Shown one piece after another: positions 37,168 to 45,884 of a DNA stretch of 64,000 bases. A model generated the notes under the pieces. That model saw only the letters and a list, made by a program, of their open reading frames with translations. It ran no database searches and had not been told where the DNA came from. The position numbers and the translations under genes are program-made. This DNA is from JACCWM01 sp040393065. GTDB taxonomy: Bacteria > Myxococcota_A > Bradymonadia > Bradymonadales > Bradymonadaceae. The DNA lies in contig JBEBUW010000003.1 in the NCBI GenBank assembly GCA_040393065.1, forward strand, positions 1-64,000, read 5' to 3'. Positions within the stretch are counted from its first letter, which is position 1. Every line of letters begins with the position of its first letter.

Positions 37168-37713
37168 GTGAAAAATCCTTTTCGATTATCAATTTGTGCT
37201 CTTGTCCTGGTGTGTGCTTCCTTGTTTTTTGCGGGATGCTCCAAGGAAACGCCGGGACCGAAAGAGAGTTTTGAAGCGTTTGTAATGGATTTGTGGCGTG
37301 GAGAACGGGCGAGTGCTTTTGAGGCTGTGTGGCCGGAAGACCGGCAGCGGTTGATGGCTTCGAGCGAGGAGCTTCGTCAGAAATTGCCAGAGCTACCGCC
37401 CATGGAGGCTGAAGAATGGCTGGTGGTAGGTCGCGTGGATAATCCCTATGACATTCGGCGCCTGGAGGTTGTTTCGGGTGCAAGTGCTTCTTATGAGCGC
37501 GGGGATCGCGTAACGGTTGAAATTCAGTATTTTGATGATCGGAAAGGGCAGGTGGAAATGGTCTGGGGCGGAGACCGTTGGTATGTCGCGCTTTCGGAGT
37601 CGGCGGCAGACGTTGAACCACCGCGTGATGTTGTAGATGCAACAGGCAATGAAGATGCAGATGACGAAGCTTTGCAGCTTTTGGATCAAGATGTGAGCAC
37701 TGATAATGACTGA
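37168..37713 (+). CDS. Predicted lipoprotein of unknown function
   Basis: 181 residues starting at GTG 37168. The signal peptide ends in FAGC (Cys24). The mature domain begins 'PKESFEAFVMDLWRGERAS' and ends in a short beta-rich part with 'VEMVWGGDRWYVAL'; this resembles small NTF2-like or DUF4878-type lipoproteins, a weak impression only. An ATG at 37063 overlapping the previous gene would place 35 residues before the signal peptide, which is unlikely. Its 3' end overlaps the pseudokinase start by 8 bases, so it is coupled to it. Confidence 0.75.
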   Translation: MKNPFRLSICALVLVCASLFFAGCSKETPGPKESFEAFVMDLWRGERASAFEAVWPEDRQRLMASSEELRQKLPELPPMEAEEWLVVGRVDNPYDIRRLEVVSGASASYERGDRVTVEIQYFDDRKGQVEMVWGGDRWYVALSESAADVEPPRDVVDATGNEDADDEALQLLDQDVSTDND

Positions 37714-39733
37714 TACTTCCGATTCCGCCATGAAAACTCGCCCGCCCGCTCGTCCGCCTCAAGGTCCGCCTACGATTCCTTCGAATGGGGGGCCGCCGCA
37801 GCCGCCGAAACTTGCGATTCGGCCGAAAGCTCCCGGGGTTCGCAGCAATACGGAGGCGCCGGTTCAGGCGACCACGCTGCGTACGGGCGATCAGGTAGGG
37901 AATCGGTTTGTGGTGGATCGTTATCTGGGGAGTTCAGGAGGCGGGATCAGTTATCTGTGTGCGGACAAACAGACGCAGGAGCAGGTGGTCGTCAAGATTC
38001 TTGATATGCCGTTTCCTGGCGACGAGGTGTTTGCCGAGCAAAATGAGAAGGTGCGTGTCGCGAGTTTGATTTCGCATCGCAATCTGATGCGCTTGATGGG
38101 GATCGGGCGGGTTCGGAGCGGGGAAGTTTTTATTGTGATGGAGTTCGTGCAGGGCACGACTTTGTCGCAACTGGTGGCGCAGCGACGCAGCGAAGGGCGT
38201 ACGTTCAGCATCCGGGATACGTTTGTTGTGCTGGCGCATGTGTGCAATGCGTTGACGGCGGTCCACAATCAGAATTTAGCGCATGGTGTTTTGACGCCGT
38301 ACAATATTTATGTGGATCGGGAAGGCGTAGTGAAGGTTGGCAATCTGGCGTTCAGTCAGATTGTGAGCGAGTACATGCATGCGCAGGGTGAGGGGCCGTA
38401 TATCGACAGTATTTATGTGGCGCCCGAGGTGAATCAGAATCCAGGTTCGTTGAGTGCGCAGTCGGATGTTTACAGCCTGGGGATGATTGCGGCGGAATTG
38501 TTGAATCCGCGCGGGTTGCCCAGTGATCGAAAACAGGCCGGTGAAATGGCCATTGATGGGCTGTCGAGCTATCCGCCTTCGTTGTTTACGCTGATTACGC
38601 AGTCCTTGTCGAAAAATCCAGCGGAGCGTCCGTCGTCGGTGGCGGAGTTTCGGGCAAGTTTTGAAGAGATTGCGCGTGAAGTGGGCGCGAAGTTAGATGG
38701 ACCAACGCCGCCGGGAGCTTTGCAGGTTGAGTCGGCTCTTACCGAAGGCGATGAGAAGTCCAAGGTAGGGGGCGACGACGATTTATTTGATGATATTTTT
38801 GCGTTGGGCTCGATAGGCGCTGGCGGCAATTCTGAAGAAGATCGGTATCTGGTCCAGAAAGGAGGATTGGATTACGGGCCGTTTACGGAAGCGCAGCTGA
38901 TTGAGCAGCTACATAGCGATGATATCGATGAGCATTCGCTGGTGCTGGACCGGATTACGCAGGAGCGGATTGCTCTCGGAGAGATGGACAAGTTCCGGGA
39001 CGTGGTGCAGGAGTATATTCCGGTTCGTGAAGAACGGCGTCGTCGCGAGGCTGAGGCGCGTGCAGAACTGCAGCGCAAGGTCAAGCAGGGTGGTAAGGCG
39101 GCGTTGGTCGTGGGGATTGTGGCCGGATTGATTGCGCTCGGGGCGATGATCTGGTTCTGGCAGCAGCAGCCCAAGCCGGAGCCGCTTGCGCTGGAGCAGG
39201 CGTTTGCGTCGCTGGGCTATAATTTCTTGCCGCCTCCGCAGGAGTTTCAGGCGGTCGCGGTCGATAATGCGATTTTGCAGAGTATTTTCAATCCGCGCGC
39301 CAGTGAGCAGGAGATTGCGCAGCAGTTGAAGCGTGTGCGCTCGAAATCTGGCAGCAGGGCGAAGGCGTCAGCCAGTAAAAAGGGCGGTGCGCCGAATGAT
39401 AGTGATAGCGGCGTGGCCGAAGTGGATATGGGCGCGGGCGGCTCGGATCGCTATCTGAGTGATCACGAAATCAACGAGATTGTGTTGTCACATTTCGGGC
39501 AGCTTCGATCCTGTATGATGCTGGAGTTGAATGTAAATCGCTCGTTTAAGGGCGTTACGGTTCAGTTCTTTATTCGGCCATCAGGTACGACGGGCGGTGT
39601 GCAGATCAAGGAGACACGTTATGCGAATCGTGAGGTTGGCGAGTGTCTGGTGCAGCGTTTCCGTGCGATGAAGTTTCCTGAGCATGGTGCGATCAGCAAT
39701 CGCGGTGTGACGTATCCGTTCTATATTCAATAA
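37706..39733 (+). CDS. Pseudokinase-GYF_2-TM-AgmX/PglI fusion protein
   Basis: 675 residues. After a Pro-rich leader (1-60) comes a kinase-like domain (about 65-325). It keeps Lys97 (VVVKIL), an APE motif (239-241) and the metal-binding Asn200, but the catalytic HRD is H193-G194-V195 and DFG is replaced by GNL (212-214). Both catalytic Asp residues are therefore gone and it should be a pseudokinase. A GYF_2-like domain (380-436, 'GGLDYGPFTEAQLIEQLH') and a basic/acidic helix lead to a TM segment (464-484). The periplasmic end (about 580-675, 'LRSCMMLELNVNRSFKG') resembles the AgmX/PglI C-terminal domain of gliding-motility proteins, itself TonB-like. Confidence 0.85.
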   Translation: MTDTSDSAMKTRPPARPPQGPPTIPSNGGPPQPPKLAIRPKAPGVRSNTEAPVQATTLRTGDQVGNRFVVDRYLGSSGGGISYLCADKQTQEQVVVKILDMPFPGDEVFAEQNEKVRVASLISHRNLMRLMGIGRVRSGEVFIVMEFVQGTTLSQLVAQRRSEGRTFSIRDTFVVLAHVCNALTAVHNQNLAHGVLTPYNIYVDREGVVKVGNLAFSQIVSEYMHAQGEGPYIDSIYVAPEVNQNPGSLSAQSDVYSLGMIAAELLNPRGLPSDRKQAGEMAIDGLSSYPPSLFTLITQSLSKNPAERPSSVAEFRASFEEIAREVGAKLDGPTPPGALQVESALTEGDEKSKVGGDDDLFDDIFALGSIGAGGNSEEDRYLVQKGGLDYGPFTEAQLIEQLHSDDIDEHSLVLDRITQERIALGEMDKFRDVVQEYIPVREERRRREAEARAELQRKVKQGGKAALVVGIVAGLIALGAMIWFWQQQPKPEPLALEQAFASLGYNFLPPPQEFQAVAVDNAILQSIFNPRASEQEIAQQLKRVRSKSGSRAKASASKKGGAPNDSDSGVAEVDMGAGGSDRYLSDHEINEIVLSHFGQLRSCMMLELNVNRSFKGVTVQFFIRPSGTTGGVQIKETRYANREVGECLVQRFRAMKFPEHGAISNRGVTYPFYIQ

Positions 39734-39772
39734 AAGGATTCCATCAGAAAGCCTGCGGGCTGAAGGGCTGTC

Positions 39773-40330
39773 ATGGATGATGCTGTGATGTCGGCACGGT
39801 TTTCGGGGCTGCTGGATGCTTCGGAAATCGTGGTGGATCTGGTTGATCGGGACGCTACGCTTGCTTTCGGGCAGGTGTTGGGGGGGGCATTGCATGCGCT
39901 GGTGATGGGGCATGTTTTGCCGGGGGCGTTTGTTGGTCTGGTGGGCGGGCTGGGCGCCGGTAAGACGACGTTTATGCAGGGTTTTGTCAGCGGAATCGAT
40001 GCAGGGGCGGAGGCGAGTAGTCCGACGTATGCGCTGGTCAATGTGTATGCGTTGGAAATTCCGATTGTGCACATGGATTTGTATCGTCTGGAAGATATCG
40101 ACGATCTGGAGTCAGTCGGCTACTGGGATTACCTGGAGTCGGAGGACAGGATTTTGTGTGTGGAATGGATTGATCGGATTGAGCAGGCCTGGCCGGGCGA
40201 GGGGATATTGATTGCGCTGGAGTCTAGTGATGGAGGGCGGCGTGTCAGAATGTGGGGAAGTCGAGCGTACGCGGGCTTGTTGTCGGAAGTTAGCGAAGAA
40301 TTTGCGCGTGGAACGCAGACAATTGAGTAA
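39773..40330 (+). CDS. tsaE: tRNA threonylcarbamoyladenosine biosynthesis ATPase
   Basis: The ATPase that drives turnover of the TsaBD complex making t6A37 in tRNA. 185 residues; the extra length against the family (about 150) is at both ends. The P-loop is 'GLVGGLGAGKTTFMQGF'. 'SSPTYALVNVY' and 'VHMDLYRLEDIDDLESVGYW' with the conserved Asp and 'ILCVEWIDR' are TsaE motifs. It follows the pseudokinase by 39 bases and precedes an unknown gene by 26. tsaB and tsaD are not in the window. Confidence 0.94.
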   Translation: MDDAVMSARFSGLLDASEIVVDLVDRDATLAFGQVLGGALHALVMGHVLPGAFVGLVGGLGAGKTTFMQGFVSGIDAGAEASSPTYALVNVYALEIPIVHMDLYRLEDIDDLESVGYWDYLESEDRILCVEWIDRIEQAWPGEGILIALESSDGGRRVRMWGSRAYAGLLSEVSEEFARGTQTIE

Positions 40331-40356
40331 GTGATTGGTAACCAGGATTACAAACT

Positions 40357-40830
40357 ATGTCAGAAGTATCGAATCAGAGCAGAACGAGCGAAGAGGTTTT
40401 GCCGGAAAAATTGGCGGCAGCATGTTTGCGGATTCAGAAGGCGATGCAATCGCGTTTCCGCGCGTATTTGAGGCCTGGAGAGCGTTTGCGGGTACAGATT
40501 GAGCGCGAAAAGGATTTTGTTTATGCGCAAATGATCGTCGAGATGCCGGATGGATCTTATCATCTGGATATAGAGGCGGCCGTGATCGTGCAGGATCAGG
40601 AGTTTGAGGTTACGCAGGTGCTGGTGCCGGAAGAGCGACTGGAGCTGGCTTTTGAGTTTCTGCGTGGCCAGTTGCACGATTATTTTCGTCAGAATCGCGT
40701 GAATCGATTTCATGCGGACTGGCGAATCTATCCGTTTGAGGGAACGAAGATTCGTTTTCGCGGTCGGTTGACGCAACCGGGGCTGGAGCGGTTGGCGGAT
40801 GAGCTGCTGGGTGAGCCGAGCGACGACTGA
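40357..40830 (+). CDS. Conserved-looking soluble protein, unknown function
   Basis: 157 residues with no signal peptide or TM helix. It is not a family I recognise. It has an N-terminal helix 'LAAACLRIQKAMQSRFRAYL', a beta-rich middle 'QIEREKDFVYAQMIVEMPDG' and a C-terminal helix. It lies between tsaE and a CPBP protease with gaps of 26 and 29 bases on the same strand, so it is probably co-transcribed with them. Confidence 0.8.
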   Translation: MSEVSNQSRTSEEVLPEKLAAACLRIQKAMQSRFRAYLRPGERLRVQIEREKDFVYAQMIVEMPDGSYHLDIEAAVIVQDQEFEVTQVLVPEERLELAFEFLRGQLHDYFRQNRVNRFHADWRIYPFEGTKIRFRGRLTQPGLERLADELLGEPSDD

Positions 40831-40859
40831 TTGAGCCAGACTTCAGGGACGGGTTTTGC

Positions 40860-41477
40860 ATGGAACAGCGACTGCCGACATCGTTTATTGTGATATTTTA
40901 TGGGGTGGTCGCTGCATTTGCGCTGATTTGTGGTCGCTGGCTGGGGGATATCGATGTGATGGTGTGGCATAATCACAATGGCACATCGATTGTCTGGGAT
41001 GCCGTGTTGGGGGCACTGGTGGGCGTTGTGGTCGTCGTCGGCAGTCAGATTCTGGACCGGACGACGCAGTGGGCGCGGGTGCTGACGGATGAGTTTACCA
41101 GGATTCTGGGTTCCTTAACGGTGACGCAGGCGTTTGTGTTTGCGTTTTGCAGTGGCGTTGCCGAAGAGATTTTCTTTCGTGGTTTTTTGCAGCAATTGCT
41201 CACGGTTCGAGTGTACGAGGGTGATTATGCGATCTGGTTTGGTTTGATACTGAGCAGTTTGATTTTTGGCGGGCTTCATCTCGGGCCGGATTTTCGGAAG
41301 TTCTGGCCATGGACCGTAATGGCCGTTGTGCTGGGCGCGGTTTTGGGCGGGCTGTATATTTATACAGGAAATTTATTGGCTCCGATTCTGGCGCATTTTA
41401 CGATAAATTTCTTCAACCTTTTGTTGATGTCTCCTCACGAGGAGAACGTTGCGCACAGGCTGAGTGATGAAGAGTAG
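40860..41477 (+). CDS. CPBP-family intramembrane metalloprotease
   Basis: A polytopic protein of 205 residues with about five TM helices. The CPBP (CAAX protease/bacteriocin-processing) motifs are present: EExxxR in 'SGVAEEIFFRGFLQQLL', FxxxH in 'LIFGGLHLGP', and HxxxN in 'PILAHFTINFFNLLLM'. These supply the catalytic Glu and the zinc ligands. Natural substrates of most bacterial members are unknown. Its end overlaps the next gene start by 11 bases. Confidence 0.92.
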   Translation: MEQRLPTSFIVIFYGVVAAFALICGRWLGDIDVMVWHNHNGTSIVWDAVLGALVGVVVVVGSQILDRTTQWARVLTDEFTRILGSLTVTQAFVFAFCSGVAEEIFFRGFLQQLLTVRVYEGDYAIWFGLILSSLIFGGLHLGPDFRKFWPWTVMAVVLGAVLGGLYIYTGNLLAPILAHFTINFFNLLLMSPHEENVAHRLSDEE

Positions 41478-41727
41478 CTTTGCAAATCCAGTCGTGTTCG
41501 TTACGCATATGCAGCCTTTTTTGATCATGTGGGTGCTGACGGTTTGCTTTTTCGTGGCGCTGGCAATTGCTGCGGTGTTTTCACCGGGGCGTCGCTGGTA
41601 TGAGCTGGGCTGTATTTTTCTTCTGGCGTTTGTGTTTTCAAGCGTTGTGGGGATGGTGGGGACGAATTTGTTTGTCGATGTGAAGATGATCGATGTCGAA
41701 GTGATTTCGTATCGGAATCTGGAGTGA
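41467..41727 (+). CDS. Small membrane protein
   Basis: 86 residues with two TM helices, about 17-37 ('PFLIMWVLTVCFFVALAIAA') and 46-66 ('ELGCIFLLAFVFSSVVGMVG'), and a short polar end. It overlaps the CPBP protease by 11 bases, starting at ATG 41467 (GTG 41464 is also possible). I do not recognise it. The overlap suggests that it is made together with the protease. Confidence 0.72.
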   Translation: MKSSFANPVVFVTHMQPFLIMWVLTVCFFVALAIAAVFSPGRRWYELGCIFLLAFVFSSVVGMVGTNLFVDVKMIDVEVISYRNLE

Positions 41728-41753
41728 CTGGCAGCCGTGCTGTCTTCAGGCGT

Positions 41754-42575
41754 TTAGAGCGTGCAGATGGCTTCGATCGGGCAGCCGGGGCAATGGTCAG
41801 GCGAGCGGCGATGAATACAGCGTCTGGAAATGCCGAGATGGCATAAAGCAAAGTCGAAACGAAGGGGGTCGATGGGATCGAGTTGGCGGAGGGAGTTGGT
41901 GACTTCTTCGGCCATTTTTCCGTCTACGCTGCTGCGGCTGGTAAGGCCGATATAGCGGCACAGGCGACTTGTGTGCGTATCGAGGGGCATAATCAGGTCG
42001 GCAGGTTTGAGACTTTGCCAGATGCCGAGATCGATGGTGTCGGGGCCGCGTGCAACCCAGCGAAAGAACAGGTGGAGGCGTTTGCAGGTGCTGCCGTCTG
42101 CGGGGTCGGGAAGAAGGTAGCGCAGGCCACGTTCGACATTGGGGCGAATTCTGCCGGCGCGTATGGCATGGACAAAGTCGCTTGCGCGGCCGAGGTGCGT
42201 GGCTGCGTGGCTTTGGAGATAGGCGTTTTCTAGGCTGCCGTGAGTTTTGAGTTGGTGGGAGATTCCGGCCAGGAGATCGGCGACGTCGGCGCCTCGGGAC
42301 ATGCGATAAACAAAACCTTCAAGCAGCACGGGGAGATCGGCGTGATCGACTTCGCGCAGAAATTGAGAAGGGCGAGGGCCCAGGTGGGCGAGGATCTGGG
42401 AGGTTGCGCGTTTGAGGAGTTCAACGCGGCCGTATGCCAGGCAACTTGTGAGGAGGGCGACGACTTCTTGATCTTCAGGAGCGCTATAGTTCCAGACAAG
42501 GTCGACCGGATCGTGTGCGCGGCGCTCGAGTGAGTCGAATTCCGTGATTAAATCATTGAGAAAGTAGGTGAGCAT
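41754..42575 (-). CDS. TIGR02757-family protein (endonuclease III-like fold)
   Basis: 273 residues of the TIGR02757/DUF2400 family. 'PEDQEVVALLTSCLAYGRVE' near the N-terminus and 'LIMPLDTHTSRLCRYIGLT' match the family. The C-terminal 'CIHRRSPDHCPGCPIEAIC' has four Cys (C-x8-C-x2-C-x5-C), which resembles the 4Fe-4S cluster loop of endonuclease III-like DNA glycosylases. Its biochemical function is unknown; a nucleic-acid role is inferred. It stands alone, convergent with the small membrane protein. Confidence 0.88.
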   Translation of the reverse strand: MLTYFLNDLITEFDSLERRAHDPVDLVWNYSAPEDQEVVALLTSCLAYGRVELLKRATSQILAHLGPRPSQFLREVDHADLPVLLEGFVYRMSRGADVADLLAGISHQLKTHGSLENAYLQSHAATHLGRASDFVHAIRAGRIRPNVERGLRYLLPDPADGSTCKRLHLFFRWVARGPDTIDLGIWQSLKPADLIMPLDTHTSRLCRYIGLTSRSSVDGKMAEEVTNSLRQLDPIDPLRFDFALCHLGISRRCIHRRSPDHCPGCPIEAICTL

Positions 42576-42626
42576 GTGCAGAGAATGGCTAAAAGTGAGG
42601 AGTTTTGAGGAAAGCCGGTGATTTTT

Positions 42627-42654
42627 TTGACGCGCGGCCGTATCGACCTAGAGT
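42627..42654 (+). promoter_or_regulatory. Possible sigma70 promoter
   Basis: TTGACG (42627-42632), a 16-base spacer and TAGAGT (42649-42654) lie 77 bases before the RHH-like gene at 42731. The -10 box is weak. Confidence 0.3.
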
Positions 42655-42730
42655 GCGTGGTTCATCGGGCTCGTATTCTTACGAATACAGGCTTTTTTCT
42701 ATTTCATGAACCACTGGCAAATTGTTGGAT

Positions 42731-42925
42731 ATGGCAGCAAAAAAGAAACTGACGATGTGTTTTTCTGAAGAAATGTTGAATGAAGCCCGGCAAGAGGCTT
42801 TGCGCCAGGATCAGTCTGTGAGCTGGGTGATGGAGTTGGCGTGGAAGATTGCGCGCGAGAAACTTCGGGAAATGCCGGGGATGGAAGATCATCAGCTCGG
42901 TGAGTGGGAGCCTGCGCATTCGTAG
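42731..42925 (+). CDS. Small ribbon-helix-helix-like protein (TIGR04563-type)
   Basis: 64 residues. 'KKKLTMCFSEEMLNEARQEA' followed by 'RQDQSVSWVMELAWKIAREK' has the strand-helix-helix pattern of ribbon-helix-helix DNA-binding proteins and resembles the small TIGR04563 family seen in myxobacteria. A TTG start at 42722 would add three residues. No partner toxin gene is adjacent, so I do not call it an antitoxin. It may be a DNA-binding regulator. Confidence 0.75.
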   Translation: MAAKKKLTMCFSEEMLNEARQEALRQDQSVSWVMELAWKIAREKLREMPGMEDHQLGEWEPAHS

Positions 42926-43029
42926 GATTGTGTGATCTGGCGGTGACGTTGCTAATCGGTTGTGCATCGATTATGGGTACGAGTTGAATTGCCGAGAAAC
43001 CACGGATTATTCGTAAGAGAAGATTTCGG

Positions 43030-43473
43030 ATGACTACATCGAGCGATCCAAAACAACCATCAGAACGCGAAGCGCGCGAGGAACGAACTCTTAAAATCGT
43101 TCGGCGTGTGGGATATGTTGTGCTTTTTGGAACAGCTTTTTGCGTATTTGTGCCGCTGATTCTTGGCGTCGGGCTTGGAATTAAGCAGGATCGTATCTGG
43201 GATCCGTTTACCGGTCATGCCGTCAGTCGTGCTGACAGCTCGATCAGTTGTCTGGATGAAGCGCAGCAGCTGATCGTCGATAAAGCGTTGGATGGAGCTG
43301 CGGCGGGAAGTTCGGGGCAGGTCAGTGGTGGGAGCGCGGGTTGGGATAAGCGCTTTAGCCTCTGGGTTGCGCGATGCCGTAGCGAGCACAATGACGTATA
43401 CGACATGCTCCGCTCTCGCCGGGATGGATTGCGAAGTGGCCGGGGAGCAGAAAGCGGTGCAGCGGTAGAATGA
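43030..43473 (+). CDS. Single-pass membrane protein of unknown function
   Basis: 147 residues. The first 25 are charged and cytoplasmic, then 'VGYVVLFGTAFCVFVPLILG' (about 27-48) is the TM helix. The outer domain has two Cys that could form a disulfide (in 'SSISCLDEAQ' and 'VARCRSEH'). I do not recognise it. A terminator follows at 43506. Confidence 0.75.
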   Translation: MTTSSDPKQPSEREAREERTLKIVRRVGYVVLFGTAFCVFVPLILGVGLGIKQDRIWDPFTGHAVSRADSSISCLDEAQQLIVDKALDGAAAGSSGQVSGGSAGWDKRFSLWVARCRSEHNDVYDMLRSRRDGLRSGRGAESGAAVE

Positions 43474-43505
43474 GGTGTTTTGGGGGCTGCTTGTTATGGA
43501 TTATG

Positions 43506-43535
43506 AAGAGAGTCTTTTGAGAAGGCTCTCTTTTT
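43506..43535 (+). terminator. Intrinsic terminator
   Basis: The arms AAGAGAGTC (43506-43514) and GGCTCTCTT (43524-43532) pair with one G-T wobble and run into five T. It ends the gene at 43030 just before the convergent lipoprotein gene. Confidence 0.8.
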
Positions 43536-43560
43536 GTTTGTAGGCGATCAAGGCGAGCGA

Positions 43561-45249
43561 TCAGTGGGCGGGAGGGGGCGATAAGGTTTGCTGGTTGTTG
43601 GCTGGGGTAAGGTTTCTCGACGTGATGAGCAGAAACTCGCCGCGGGCATTGGTAAGGGCTTCGGCGATTACGCGTTGCTGGCCGTTGATGAGGGCAAAGC
43701 CCTGGACGCTGACGTTGGGCAGGACTTCGCGGCCATTTTCTTCGTAGAGTGTGCCGTAAATCAGAACAGGTCTGGGGATGGTAATTGCGATTTCGTCGGT
43801 GTCGGCGGAAAAATCGGCGGTTTGAATGGTGGCAAAGGTTCGGGGGAGTCCGGAGTTGGCGGGGGGAATTGCGCTGAGCAGGTAGGTTGTGTTTTCGAGC
43901 CAGGCATCGAATTGGCCCTGCGCGTCTGTAGTGGTGGTGATGGTGCGGGCTTCGGATCGGGAGCGGGTGGAGGAATTGTCGGGTGATTGTGGGGTAAGTC
44001 GGATTTTGACGTTTTCGAGTGCGTTGCCTTCGGCGTCATAAATCAGGCCACGGATGTTTTTTTTCAGTGGGATATTGATATCGACGACGTTTTCGGAAGG
44101 CGTCAGTGCGTGGGTAATGGTGGTGCGAGCGTAGGGAGAATCGAGCGGAGGGATGATTTCGATCGTGTATTCGCCTTCGAGTGCTTTGAGATCGATGTAT
44201 CCTTCGCTGGAAATATCGGGCGTGAGTTTGAGGACTCCCTGGCCGATGTTGGCATGAAGTAAAACGCTGGTCTGGGACCAGTCGAGTCGCGTGGATGGAT
44301 CGAGCTGCGGGTGCTTGTCGGTGCTTTCGGGGTGGAGGCGAATCTGGGCAGGAATGATTGCGTTCTGGTAGGTGCCCAGGGTCTGGGGAGCGAGAACGGT
44401 CTGGTCGTGGGCGGTAAAGGCGTCGCGAATTACTACGGAAGGTGTGAGGGAATTGGAATAGGTGGGAGAAATATGCAGGTCGTACGAGCCTGTGTTGGGC
44501 CAGACTTCGAGGGAATAGTGGCCGAATTCATCGGTGGTCGTGGTGGTGCTGGAGAGTCCGGTTTTGGAGATGGCCATGACGCGGACTTTTTCGACGGGGA
44601 CGTCTCGGGAGGTGTCTGTTGTGCCGGCCTGAAAGGAGATATTTCCCTGGACGGAGAGAGTGGAGCGAGGGTTGGGAAGGGTGCGTTTGAAGTCGGTATC
44701 GCTGGCAAAAACTTCGTTGTGCCAGATAAATCCCGGGATAGAGGTTTCATCGGGGAAAAGTGAGAGAGTGTATTGGCCGGGGAGAAGGAAGATTTCGAAA
44801 TGGCCGGATTCTACGCGGGTTTGTTGGCTGTGGAAGCCGGATGGATCGTCGCTGCGTTGAATGCTGAGGAGGCCGGAGGGGCCAGGCAGCGCGGAATCCT
44901 GGTAGTTGAGTTGTCCGAGGACGAGAATGCTGGCTTCCAGGCCGATTTGCAGGGAGACGTTTGGGTTCACGTCGAATGGGGCGACGCGTTGGGGGAGATA
45001 GTTGGTGGAATGGGGCGGAATGAAGGTAAGGCCGAGATTGACAGGCTGGATGTCGGCAAGGGTGCAGTAGTTCCGGCGACAGACCTGGTCTTGAGGGCAT
45101 TGGGTGTCTTCGGTGCAAACGGGTTTGGTGGAATCGTCGTCTGTCGTCTGAATGTCCGACGTGTAGTCGGCGCAACTGCTACCGGCGAGTAGCAGGTACA
45201 CGAGGAAGAAAAGCCAGGATAGTTTATGGGGAACGATTAATTGCTGCAT
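43561..45249 (-). CDS. Lipoprotein with carboxypeptidase-regulatory-like repeats
   Basis: 562 residues. The signal peptide ends in AGSSC (Cys26). A Cys motif with spacing C-x5-C-x5-C-x4-C (Cys45, 51, 57, 62) follows, then a chain of beta-sandwich segments, for example 'TTTTDEFGHYSLEVWPNTGS' and 'IRGLIYDAEGNALENVKIRL', of the carboxypeptidase regulatory-like kind found in surface proteins. Its start overlaps the previous lipoprotein by 13 bases. It is the last gene of the signalling block and could be a cell-surface product of it. Confidence 0.83.
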   Translation of the reverse strand: MQQLIVPHKLSWLFFLVYLLLAGSSCADYTSDIQTTDDDSTKPVCTEDTQCPQDQVCRRNYCTLADIQPVNLGLTFIPPHSTNYLPQRVAPFDVNPNVSLQIGLEASILVLGQLNYQDSALPGPSGLLSIQRSDDPSGFHSQQTRVESGHFEIFLLPGQYTLSLFPDETSIPGFIWHNEVFASDTDFKRTLPNPRSTLSVQGNISFQAGTTDTSRDVPVEKVRVMAISKTGLSSTTTTTDEFGHYSLEVWPNTGSYDLHISPTYSNSLTPSVVIRDAFTAHDQTVLAPQTLGTYQNAIIPAQIRLHPESTDKHPQLDPSTRLDWSQTSVLLHANIGQGVLKLTPDISSEGYIDLKALEGEYTIEIIPPLDSPYARTTITHALTPSENVVDINIPLKKNIRGLIYDAEGNALENVKIRLTPQSPDNSSTRSRSEARTITTTTDAQGQFDAWLENTTYLLSAIPPANSGLPRTFATIQTADFSADTDEIAITIPRPVLIYGTLYEENGREVLPNVSVQGFALINGQQRVIAEALTNARGEFLLITSRNLTPANNQQTLSPPPAH

Positions 45250-45764
45250 AATCCTGCTTCAAATTCAAAGAGCCATGCATGCGCATCGACAAATCCGCCG
45301 GCTTCGACTTCGACGCCGTCGGCGGTAACACGGGTAAATCTGCGATCGGCGACAAAGATCCAGATGGTTTCGCTGTCGATTCCACGCAGGCGATCGATGC
45401 ATGGGTCAAGTTCGAGTTCTACGCGTCCGAACTGGTAGAAAATGCCGTTGTAGGGCGAGGATTGTTCGAGATTTCGGCTGATTTGAGCCTGTTCGATGAG
45501 TCCCAGTTGCCGGCCGATCCATGCGTAGTAGAGGACGTTTTCGGGGTTGGGATCGAGCAGTGTTTCGACGGAAACGCGGATGGGCGGCACGTTGGTGGCG
45601 CCGGGTTGGCGTTCGACGCGGATGACGTCTCGGTCGGGACGGACAAAGTCGGGATCGATGTAGGGCGGATAATTCATTTCAGGTTCCGTGGGCTCAATCG
45701 GGGGCGTGAGCAGGCACGCGCCGAGTAGTCCCGTCAGGGGGACTACCAGCCAGTAGACAGGCAT
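45237..45764 (-). CDS. Predicted lipoprotein of unknown function
   Basis: 175 residues from ATG 45764. The signal peptide 'MPVYWLVVPLTGLLGAC' gives lipidated Cys17. The mature part is acidic and includes 'RVSVETLLDPNPENVLYYAW' and a late pair of Cys. An ATG at 45821 would put a charged stretch before the signal. The 13-base overlap with the next gene ties the two lipoproteins together. I do not recognise the domain. Confidence 0.75.
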   Translation of the reverse strand: MPVYWLVVPLTGLLGACLLTPPIEPTEPEMNYPPYIDPDFVRPDRDVIRVERQPGATNVPPIRVSVETLLDPNPENVLYYAWIGRQLGLIEQAQISRNLEQSSPYNGIFYQFGRVELELDPCIDRLRGIDSETIWIFVADRRFTRVTADGVEVEAGGFVDAHAWLFEFEAGLCSN

Positions 45765-45884
45765 GAAATGTGCCAGCGCGTGATTTGGGTGAGGAAACTG
45801 TGACTTCAACGAATTATCCATGCACCAGGTCGGAGGTTTCGCGGGTAAGGGCTTTGAAACCATGACGTAGATGTCGCTGTTGGC

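Noticed and set aside
42731..42925. Antitoxin of a toxin-antitoxin pair
   Set aside because: The RHH-like fold would suit an antitoxin, but the next gene (43030) is 104 bases away and is a membrane protein without toxin features.
45760..45775. Sigma54-like promoter on the minus strand (TGGCACATTTCATGCC)
   Set aside because: Spacing and GG/GC elements fit, but the -12 part contains the ATG of the lipoprotein gene at 45764, so transcription would begin after the start codon. Probably coincidence, unless the true start lies further downstream.
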